Part shown: positions 43,278 through 53,007 of the stretch, in pieces
How positions within the stretch are numbered: the first letter of the stretch is position 1
Layout of the letters: the number at the start of each line of letters is the position of its first letter
Source: Blastopirellula sp. J2-11
GTDB taxonomy: Bacteria; Planctomycetota; Planctomycetia; Pirellulales; Pirellulaceae
Assembly (NCBI RefSeq): GCF_024584705.1
Contig: NZ_CP097384.1
Span: 3,906,001 to 3,970,000, forward strand
DNA length: 64,000 bases
Direction: 5' to 3'
Made by a program: the position numbers and the translations under genes
The notes under the pieces: model-generated
Seen by the model: only the letters and a program-made list of their open reading frames with translations
The model's database searches: none
Told to the model about the DNA's origin: nothing

Positions 43278-43551
43278 TGGAGGCTTGCCCCTGCAATATT
43301 TGATGAAAAGGAATGGATTGCCTCTCCTCCCTCTCCAGCGGTAGAGAAATTCTAATCCTTTCATCGACGAGCCGTCAAGAATAATCAATTTCGAGTTGCC
43401 AATTCCTCCCAAGAATTCTCTGTTGGGGTCATCCGAGAATTAGCGTCGAGATTTCACGCGTTATGCAAGCGACGATTTGTTTTTCGGGGCATAATAGAAG
43501 CTTCTCTGCACCTTTTTGATTTGCCTGCGAACCTTCTCTTTGAATGTGCCT

Positions 43552-44505
43552 ATGGACGTCGCGACGCTCGCTAAAAAAATCATCGCCAATTCGGAACGAG
43601 TCATCATGGGAAAGCGACAACAGATCGTCTTCTCGCTGGTCGCCTGGTTCGCCGAAGGGCATGTTCTGATGGAAGACGTGCCTGGCGTCGCCAAAACGAT
43701 GCTTGCCCGAACCTTGGCCAAAAGCGTCGGTTGCAGTTTAAAGCGGGTTCAATGCACGCCTGACTTGCTGCCGACCGATGTAACCGGCGCTTCGATCTTC
43801 AATCAGAAGACGAACGAGTTTCAGTTTCGCCCTGGTCCGATCTTCGCCAACATCGTGCTGGCCGACGAAATCAATCGGACGACTCCGCGCACTCAGGCCG
43901 CTTTGCTGGAAGCGATGGCCGAGTCGCGCGTCACGGTCGACGGAACCACCCATACGCTCGCGCCTCCTTTTCTGGTGATCGCGACGCAAAATCCGATCGA
44001 TCATGAAGGGACGTTTCCACTGCCCGAGGCGCAGCTCGATCGTTTTCTGATGAAGTTCAGCCTTGGTTATCCCAACATGGATGACGAACTGAAAATGTTG
44101 GGAGCGCTGGAGAGCGGCAATCCGTTAGACGCAATTGGCCCGGTCGTTTCGGCCGAAGAGTTGGTCGCTTGTCAAAAAGCGGTTCGCACGATTCATATTG
44201 ACGAGAAAGTTCGTCGCTACATTTTGGAAATCGTCCATCAATCGCGCAAGCATGAGCATCTGGCGCTTGGCGGCAGCCCGCGTGCTTCGATAGCGTTGTT
44301 CCGCGCCTCGCAAGCGCTGGCGGCGATCTTGGGGCGCAAATTTGTTTCGCCAGACGATGTGAAACGAATTCTGGCGCCGGTGATGACGCATCGCATGATC
44401 TTGCGTCCCGAAAGCCGGTTGCGAAAAGTCTCTGCCGCCGACGTATTGGAAGAAATTGTCAGCGCCGTGCCGGCCCCGGTCTTGGATGTGGAGGCCCGAG
44501 TTTAG
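43552..44505 (+). CDS. MoxR-type AAA+ ATPase
   Basis: A 317-residue AAA ATPase that would remodel or assemble target proteins. The Walker A is EDVPGVAKTML (MoxR form), and the Walker B is ADEINRTTPRTQAALLEAM. QCTPDLLPTDVTGASIFNQ is also MoxR-specific. The ATG at 43552 starts the conserved region. It overlaps the DUF58 start by one base, the standard MoxR-DUF58-DUF4129 order. Confidence 0.92.
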   Translation: MDVATLAKKIIANSERVIMGKRQQIVFSLVAWFAEGHVLMEDVPGVAKTMLARTLAKSVGCSLKRVQCTPDLLPTDVTGASIFNQKTNEFQFRPGPIFANIVLADEINRTTPRTQAALLEAMAESRVTVDGTTHTLAPPFLVIATQNPIDHEGTFPLPEAQLDRFLMKFSLGYPNMDDELKMLGALESGNPLDAIGPVVSAEELVACQKAVRTIHIDEKVRRYILEIVHQSRKHEHLALGGSPRASIALFRASQALAAILGRKFVSPDDVKRILAPVMTHRMILRPESRLRKVSAADVLEEIVSAVPAPVLDVEARV

Positions 44506-45821
44506 TGCGCTGGTTTGTCGGCGCCATCACGATTCTCGTCATCTCCTCCCTGTTTGGGTTGAGTTTGCTCGTCTATTCGATGTACGCGCTGCTGGCGATC
44601 ATGGTCGCCAGTCGCATGTTGACGCGCTACTGGGCTCAACATTTGTCGGTCAGACGCACGATCAACCGACTGGAAGTCGACGAAGGCGAATCGATCGCGG
44701 TCCAAGTGACGGTCACCAATTCGGGCACATTGCCGATTCCGTGGCTGTTGATCGAAGACGTTTTGCCGCGCCGCGCGACGATGCATCGCCCCCCTGCCCT
44801 GGAAACCAACGGCGATCGAATCACGCTCGCGTCGCTTGCGCCGCGCAAATCAAAGTCGTTCTACTATCAACTGCGCTGCAATCGCCGCGGCTATTTTCCG
44901 ATTGGTCCCGCGATGCTGGAGACCGGCGATTTGTTCGGGCTCTATCGCCTATTTCGCGTCTTGGCGCCGCCCGATTATCTGCTGGTCTTGCCGAAGGTCA
45001 TTCCGCTCGACGGGTTTGATATCGCGTCACGACGACCGATGGGCGAAATCAAAATGTCGCATCGACTCTTTGAAGACCCGACCCGCATCGCCGGCGTTCG
45101 CGCCTACCAAGCCGGCGATCCGATCAACCGCGTCAACTGGGCTGCGACTGCACGGACCGGCGTCTTGCACAGCAAAGTCTACGAACCTTCAAGCATCGCC
45201 GGCGCAACGATCTTGTTCGATTTTCATCAGGAGAGCTTCGACGCTAAGCATGAGCCGATTCGCTCTGAAATGGCGATCACGTTGGCGGTTGCGATCGCCG
45301 GCGCCGTTCAAGAGACGGGACAGCAAATCGGCCTGGTCACCAACGCTCGAGACGCCGCCGAGCGGTTGAAACGCGAAACGAACCAAGCGAAAGAAGTCAA
45401 AAGTCGCGCCGACGCCCGCAGCGCCGCGGTCGCCGAGCAAGGCAATGACCACCTAAAACCGCAGGTCGTCTCAACGCGACGCGGCGGCGAACAACTGACG
45501 CTGATCCGCAAGTTGCTGGCCCGCGCCGAACGCACCGACGGTCTGACCCTGCCGGAACTGATCGCCGAGTCGGTCAGCCGTATTCCGCGCGATGCGACCG
45601 TGATCGCTATTTTGACCGAAACGACCGACGAGACGGCGCTGGCCCTTGGCAATCTGCGCCGCGCTGGATTTACCGTCACCGCGATTGTGAACATCTTTGA
45701 CGAGTACGAATTTGCCCAAGCCGCCGGCAAGCTGCTCTCGGAGGGGATTCGTTGTCGCCAGTTGTATAATTTAGAAAATATCAGTTCCATTTGCCAAGAA
45801 CAGGCGTTCTCGTGGTTCTAA
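44505..45821 (+). CDS. DUF58 (VWA-like) protein
   Basis: A 438-residue protein with two N-terminal membrane helices (ITILVISSLFGLSLLVYSMY ...). The family signature is RAYQAGDPINRVNWAATAR, after which the VWA-like fold with a degenerate metal site would follow. Such proteins work with MoxR in assembling or exporting surface or metalloprotein complexes. It starts with GTG overlapping the MoxR stop, so the two are translationally coupled. Confidence 0.9.
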   Translation: MRWFVGAITILVISSLFGLSLLVYSMYALLAIMVASRMLTRYWAQHLSVRRTINRLEVDEGESIAVQVTVTNSGTLPIPWLLIEDVLPRRATMHRPPALETNGDRITLASLAPRKSKSFYYQLRCNRRGYFPIGPAMLETGDLFGLYRLFRVLAPPDYLLVLPKVIPLDGFDIASRRPMGEIKMSHRLFEDPTRIAGVRAYQAGDPINRVNWAATARTGVLHSKVYEPSSIAGATILFDFHQESFDAKHEPIRSEMAITLAVAIAGAVQETGQQIGLVTNARDAAERLKRETNQAKEVKSRADARSAAVAEQGNDHLKPQVVSTRRGGEQLTLIRKLLARAERTDGLTLPELIAESVSRIPRDATVIAILTETTDETALALGNLRRAGFTVTAIVNIFDEYEFAQAAGKLLSEGIRCRQLYNLENISSICQEQAFSWF

Positions 45822-45837
45822 CACGACGGCAAAAATC

Positions 45838-47760
45838 ATGAGCAAACGGCAATCCGAAATCGACTATGCGGTGATCGCGATCAATCCGGCGTTGATCATG
45901 CTGTTGGTCGGCAGTCTGGTCTTTTTTCTGCTCGAGCTCTGCTACCGCGGCGACTATATCGGCCGCATGCAGTTTGTGATGAGTTGTTTTGTCTTCTCTT
46001 CGGTTCTGCTCGCGCGGGTATCGATCGAGGAAGGCATGGAACGAGCCGTGATGCTGGGGGGCGCGCTCGCGGTGGTCATGCTGTTGGCCATCATGCAGTT
46101 TGTGCCGGGCTCCATCGCACTCGGCGTCTTGATGCTGATCTTAATTTGGTGGTGCTCCAACCGGTTGACTTACGACTGTACGCTGGTCGATGAATCACGC
46201 GATACGTCGCAAAAGGGATTGATGCAGTGGATCGGCGCTGACTTTGATACTCAGGATGCTCCCGCCGCATCCTCCACCGTCAAGACGCCCAACGAACCGA
46301 CTACGGCAGCTGCAGAAGAGGATCAGGAACCGCCAAGCAACTGGCTGTGGGATCTGATCAATCCGACCTCCACGCAATTTGCGCCCGGCGTTTGGGTGAT
46401 CTACTTTTCGATGGCGGCGCTGCCGTTGTTTGGCCTGGGTCAATCCTTCGAACCGAGCGGCGACTCTGGCCTGCGTTGGCGTTTGTTTCTGTATCTTTTC
46501 ACCTACGTTGCAGCCGCTCTGGGGCTGTTGATGACGACCAGCTTTTTAAGTTTGCGGCGTTACTTGCGTCAGCGCGAACTTCCGATGCCGCTCTCCATGG
46601 CCGGCGTTTGGCTCGGCACCGGGGCCGCGTTGATTGCGGTGGTGCTGATCTTTACCGCGTTGCTTCCCCGACCGCATGCCGAATACGAGGTCGCCCGCAT
46701 CCCCGGCGTCGGCGACTTGCTGAATCGATCCAGCTCTAGCTACTCCGTCGGGAAAGAAGGGACGCAGGACGACGATCAAAAAGGCCAAACCGAGTCAAAC
46801 GATCGTCAACAAGCTGGCGAACAACAATCCGAATCAGGCGACGGCAAAAAAGGCGCCAAGAGCCCAGACCAGAAGAAATCAGGCGACGGCGAAAAGCCCG
46901 CTTCGTCCGGCAAGAAGTCGGATCAAGGAAAAGGGAACAGCGGCGACGACAAGCAACAGCAAAATCAGCCTGGCGAAAAGAAAAGCGACTCGTCTGACAA
47001 ATCGCAGTCCAACGATTCGCAGCAAAAGTCGGATTCAGGCAAATCGCCCAACGACTCTCCATCCAACCAGGTCAAACCCAACGACGAAAAGAGCGGCGAA
47101 AATTCCTCCGAAGAAAAGGCGAATAACGAGCAAAAGTCGCCCGACGACGACTCCCAATCGTCCGAGAAAAAGTCAGATTCGTCTCAGCAACCATCTTCCC
47201 CGCCGCCGCAATCGTCTCCTCCGTCGTCACCGCCGATCAGTTTGAGCGGCATTCTAGGTTCGCTGGGCGTGATGTTCAAACTCTTGATCTATGGATTGGT
47301 CGCAATTGCCGCGATTTATTTCGCCTGGAAGTATCGTGATTGGATCGCCGAGAGTTGGACGAAATTTGTGAAAGACTTGCAAGAGCTCTGGAAGCGTCTG
47401 TTCGGCCGGCCAGAGCCGGTGCTTGCGGCGGTCGAAGCGGCGCCAGCGCCCCGACGTGCGCTGTTTCCCTCTTTTTCTAACCCGTTTGCTCCCGGCGCTC
47501 GCCAGCGCACGGTGGAGCAACTGGTTCGCTACACGTTTCAAGCGATCGAAGCCTGGGGCGCCGATCAGGGCTACCCCCGCAACAGCGACCAAACGGCCGA
47601 GGAATATGCGCGATTGCTGGCCAATCAATGGGATGACCTTGGTCCGCCGGCGCGGGAATTGGCGACCCACTACGCCGAAATCGCTTACGGGTCCGGCAAA
47701 GCGCCGGAGAACGCCGTCCAATGCGCCAAACGGATCTGGCGCGTTCTTGCCCAATCGTGA
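45838..47760 (+). CDS. DUF4129-type membrane protein with a low-complexity insert
   Basis: A 640-residue membrane protein. Several N-terminal helices are followed by a long hydrophilic linker (about residues 305-465) rich in Ser, Lys, Asp, Gln and Gly. Then come a helix (GVMFKLLIYGLVAIAAIYFAW) and a DUF4129-like cytoplasmic end (RYTFQAIEAWGADQGYPR). In MoxR-DUF58 operons the third gene often encodes a transglutaminase-like protein (TgpA type). No Cys-His-Asp transglutaminase core is visible here. It is 16 bp after DUF58. Confidence 0.82.
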   Translation: MSKRQSEIDYAVIAINPALIMLLVGSLVFFLLELCYRGDYIGRMQFVMSCFVFSSVLLARVSIEEGMERAVMLGGALAVVMLLAIMQFVPGSIALGVLMLILIWWCSNRLTYDCTLVDESRDTSQKGLMQWIGADFDTQDAPAASSTVKTPNEPTTAAAEEDQEPPSNWLWDLINPTSTQFAPGVWVIYFSMAALPLFGLGQSFEPSGDSGLRWRLFLYLFTYVAAALGLLMTTSFLSLRRYLRQRELPMPLSMAGVWLGTGAALIAVVLIFTALLPRPHAEYEVARIPGVGDLLNRSSSSYSVGKEGTQDDDQKGQTESNDRQQAGEQQSESGDGKKGAKSPDQKKSGDGEKPASSGKKSDQGKGNSGDDKQQQNQPGEKKSDSSDKSQSNDSQQKSDSGKSPNDSPSNQVKPNDEKSGENSSEEKANNEQKSPDDDSQSSEKKSDSSQQPSSPPPQSSPPSSPPISLSGILGSLGVMFKLLIYGLVAIAAIYFAWKYRDWIAESWTKFVKDLQELWKRLFGRPEPVLAAVEAAPAPRRALFPSFSNPFAPGARQRTVEQLVRYTFQAIEAWGADQGYPRNSDQTAEEYARLLANQWDDLGPPARELATHYAEIAYGSGKAPENAVQCAKRIWRVLAQS

Positions 47761-47858
47761 AAATGCGTTTGGCGACGAGTCGTCGCCCCGATTGACGCTT
47801 TAGCGATGACGCTTGAAAATGCGTCAAAACGCTACTCTTTCCAGCAGACGAACGAACG

Positions 47859-48518
47859 TTGCCCAAAAAACTCTCGCTCGCAAACCGTAAAAAGCAGGCG
47901 CAACGCGTCGTCAAACAGTTGGCGACCGACTACCCAATCGCCGAATGCGCCTTGAACTACGAAACCCCATATCAGCTGCTAATTGCGACCATCTTGTCCG
48001 CACAATGCACTGATATCCGCGTGAATATGGTGACCCAAGAGTTGTTCGCCAAATATCCAACAGCGGAAGATATCGCTGCGTTACCGATTGCAAAAATTGA
48101 GAAGTTGGTGCAATCAACCGGATTTTTTCGGAACAAGGCGAAAAATATCAAAGCCGCTTCCCAGAAGTTAATGGATGAATATGACGGCCAGGTTCCCGCA
48201 GATCTCGACGCGCTGGTCGCACTGCCCGGCGTCGGACGGAAGACGGCGAATGTGGTTCTCGGCACGGCCTTCGGGATTCCGACCGGAGTGGTCGTCGACA
48301 CGCATGTAGGGCGTTTGAGCCGCAGAATGGGGCTTACGGCGCAGGCCGACGCGGTGAAAGTCGAAGCTGAATTGATCCAGTTGTTGCCGCAAAAAGAGTG
48401 GATCCAATTCTCCCATCGAATGATCCATCACGGCCGCGCGATCTGTGACGCGAGAAAGCCGAAATGCGACCAGTGTCACTTTGCGAACTTTTGCCCTCAG
48501 GTGGGGGTCACCGTTTAG
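47859..48518 (+). CDS. nth: Endonuclease III
   Basis: A 219-residue DNA glycosylase/AP lyase that removes oxidised pyrimidines. The helix-hairpin-helix LPGVGRKTANVVL holds catalytic K128, and D147 lies in VVVDTHVGRLSRRMGL. The C-terminal 4Fe-4S site has the C-x6-C-x2-C-x5-C pattern (CDARKPKCDQCHFANFC). The TTG at 47859 is the start in the family position; no ATG is in reach. Confidence 0.95.
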   Translation: MPKKLSLANRKKQAQRVVKQLATDYPIAECALNYETPYQLLIATILSAQCTDIRVNMVTQELFAKYPTAEDIAALPIAKIEKLVQSTGFFRNKAKNIKAASQKLMDEYDGQVPADLDALVALPGVGRKTANVVLGTAFGIPTGVVVDTHVGRLSRRMGLTAQADAVKVEAELIQLLPQKEWIQFSHRMIHHGRAICDARKPKCDQCHFANFCPQVGVTV

Positions 48519-48637
48519 CGGCGGTTCGATCATTTCAATTTTTCGTCACCTCTTTATAATCACCCTTGGTACGGCGGTCGCTTCAGCCGGCGCCCCGATT
48601 TCGCTCTCTTCGTCCAAAACCGCCGGAACAGCTACCC

Positions 48638-49213
48638 ATGATCCTTTCAGGGAATGAGATTCGAGCACGTCTAGGCACAGACATCTCGATTGATCCGTAT
48701 GACGACAGCCGGGTCAATCCCAACAGCTACAACCTGACGCTGCATGACGAGCTGATGGTCTACGAAGAGATCGTGCTCGACATGAAAAAGCCGCATCGCG
48801 TCCGACGCCTGCGCATTCCGGAAGAAGGGGTCGTCCTCTCCCCCAATCAGCTTTATCTGGGGCGAACCAACGAACGGACCGAAACGCACAATCTGGTCCC
48901 GATGATCGAAGGCCGCTCGTCGGTCGGGCGACTGGGGCTGTTTGTTCATGTCACCGCCGGTTTTGGCGACGTCGGCTTCAACGGCTTTTGGACGCTCGAA
49001 ATGTTCGCCGTCCAGCCGATCCGCATCTATGCCGGCGTGCCGATCTGCCAGATCTTCTATCATGAGATCCGCGGCGACATCGTCGAATACGTCAGCAACA
49101 AATATCAGAACAACACCGGCATTCAGCCTAGCTTGTTGTTCAAAGAACTGAATCCCGGCGCCGAGCGCGATGATCCGCAACTGCCGCTGAATTTTGGCTT
49201 TCAGCAGCCGTAA
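48638..49213 (+). CDS. dcd: dCTP deaminase
   Basis: A 191-residue trimeric deaminase that makes dUTP from dCTP. EGRSSVGRLGLFVHVTAGFGDVG contains the conserved R93-S94-S95, and E121 in GFWTLE is the catalytic base. NPNSYNLTL is the usual N-terminal block. The ATG at 48638 is chosen because it begins the family sequence MILSGNEIRARL. It ends 5 bp before the stop of the convergent AAA ATPase gene. Confidence 0.94.
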   Translation: MILSGNEIRARLGTDISIDPYDDSRVNPNSYNLTLHDELMVYEEIVLDMKKPHRVRRLRIPEEGVVLSPNQLYLGRTNERTETHNLVPMIEGRSSVGRLGLFVHVTAGFGDVGFNGFWTLEMFAVQPIRIYAGVPICQIFYHEIRGDIVEYVSNKYQNNTGIQPSLLFKELNPGAERDDPQLPLNFGFQQP

Positions 49214-49218
49214 CGCCG

Positions 49219-50739
49219 TTACATCACCGCAAAATAGTTCTCGACCGCCGCGTCAAAGCGACTGGTCGAAAGCTCGAGCGGCTCTTTCTCGAACAAGCAG
49301 AGATTGCGCACCTGTTGCAGCAAGTCGCGCGGCTGGCAACAGCGGTAAGGGCGATCCACCTTCTGATAGTGCTCTTGCACGACGTAGTCGATCACTTCCG
49401 AGTGATACTCGAAGCCCATCAGCGGACACATAATCTTGAAGAGCTGACGGAATTCCGATTCGCTGGGATCGCCGACCTCAATCTTGTACGGAATTCGACG
49501 CAAAAACGCATCGTCGCACAGATCCTTCGGCTCTAGATTGGTCGAGAAAATCACCAACTGATCGAACGGCACTTGAATCTTTTTGCCGTTCGCCATGTTC
49601 AAATAGTCATACCGTTTTTCGAGCGGCACGATCCAACGATTCAAGAGCTCATCGGTCCGCATTCGCTGACGGCCAAAGTCGTCAATCACCAGCGTGCCGC
49701 AGTTGCTTTTCAGCTGCACCGGAGCTTCGCTGATGCCGGTCGCGGTGTTGAAGGTGATCTCGAGATTGTCCATCGTCAGCTCACCGCCGACGACGATCGT
49801 GGGACGTTTAATCCGCACCCAACGACGATCTAACTTCGTGCTGTGCATAATGCCGCTTTCTTGCGGCAGCGGCGCTTCTTCATGGTTACTAGGGTCATAC
49901 AACCGTAAGATTTCGCCATCCAAGCCGATCGCTCGAGGGATCCAGATATGTTGTCCAAACGCACGGGTTACACGTTCGGCGATGCTCGTTTTGCCGTTAC
50001 CCGGCGAACCGTACAAAAACAGACCGCGTCCGCTGTTGACGGCTGGTCCCAGTCGCCGAAACATCTCGGGATTGATCAGCAGATCCTCGAACGCGCGCCG
50101 CAGATCATCCAGACTTGGATGCTGTTTCTCGAGCGACTGCGCTTTCACACTTTCGATATAGTCTTTCAGCGTTACCGGCGCGGCGCCAAAGTAGGTGCAG
50201 TGCTCCGAATATCGCTTGCCGCGTTCACGCCCCAGATCGGTCGGATAGTAAACGTAGTCGTTGGCGACCGTCGTATCTTTGTAGACGACCAACTGATCGT
50301 ATTTCATCTTGCGCAGCTGTTCTTCGACGATCAAAAACGGCAGCCGCAGTTGATCCGAAATCTGTCGTCCGCTCGCTTCACCACGTGAAACCAGATACTT
50401 GAGCGCCAGCGCTTCGACTTCGGTATCGGTCAAACCGGCTTCACGAGCGCTCGAAGGTTCGCGCGGGATAAATGCGTCGAGAGGTTCATCATCCAAGTCG
50501 ACGTGCGATGACTTGCTGGCCAACGCAACCGGCGCACCGCCGCGTTCGCCAGACGCCATTTTGTTCAAGCGGTCGAGCAGCGAATCGAGTTTCTCGTCGC
50601 CGCGTCCGCCTGCGTGTTCTTGGACCGGTTCATGCGCCGGCGTCGTCGCGGCGAGCGATGCCCAGGGATCGCCCCCTTCTTCAGAAGCGTGCTTGCCTGC
50701 CAACCGCGCTAATAGATCGTCCGCTGGGGTGTTCGCCAT
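49219..50739 (-). CDS. AAA ATPase with N-terminal winged-helix-like region
   Basis: A 506-residue protein. Walker A is GSPGNGKTS at residues 244-252 and Walker B is LVIDDFG. A Ser/Ala-rich N-terminus of about 100 residues precedes a segment (DTEVEALALKYLVSRGEASGRQISDQL) that looks like a winged helix with a recognition helix. After the ATPase core, the text ends SRFDAAVENYFAVM. Similar proteins occur across planctomycetes as I recall. The target is unknown; type IV secretion or transcription control are guesses. Confidence 0.75.
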   Translation of the reverse strand: MANTPADDLLARLAGKHASEEGGDPWASLAATTPAHEPVQEHAGGRGDEKLDSLLDRLNKMASGERGGAPVALASKSSHVDLDDEPLDAFIPREPSSAREAGLTDTEVEALALKYLVSRGEASGRQISDQLRLPFLIVEEQLRKMKYDQLVVYKDTTVANDYVYYPTDLGRERGKRYSEHCTYFGAAPVTLKDYIESVKAQSLEKQHPSLDDLRRAFEDLLINPEMFRRLGPAVNSGRGLFLYGSPGNGKTSIAERVTRAFGQHIWIPRAIGLDGEILRLYDPSNHEEAPLPQESGIMHSTKLDRRWVRIKRPTIVVGGELTMDNLEITFNTATGISEAPVQLKSNCGTLVIDDFGRQRMRTDELLNRWIVPLEKRYDYLNMANGKKIQVPFDQLVIFSTNLEPKDLCDDAFLRRIPYKIEVGDPSESEFRQLFKIMCPLMGFEYHSEVIDYVVQEHYQKVDRPYRCCQPRDLLQQVRNLCLFEKEPLELSTSRFDAAVENYFAVM

Positions 50740-50897
50740 GTCCGTTGCGCCGAGATGAGATCGAGGGGTCGTAACCTAAGGGAATCACCCGAAGTTTAGG
50801 TCCTCTCGCGGCTGGGTCAAAAAAGGACCGCTCAATTCGTACGGAATAGGCATAACCGTCATAACCGTTACCAAGCCTGACGGCCCCTCACAACGAC

Positions 50898-52742
<1,845 letters not shown>

Positions 52743-53007
52743 GGTAGGGCCTAACGATGCGAGACAATGTGGGAAAGGAGTCGGGAGGGCGGCAGACGAT
52801 CGAAAGCCAAGCCGCTAACTTGGTAAGAGCGACCGTTGGCGAAAAAGTGGGTAGGCAGGAGCAAATTGGAACGAATCACCGCTGATTCGTCTCCCGTTTA
52901 CTCGATTTCTTCGGTATTTTCGTCATCATCTCGGCGGTTACCGAGAGCTATGCTAATGATGATAGTGGAAACCGGATCAACTTTCCCACCTTTTTTTGCC
53001 AAATCGA

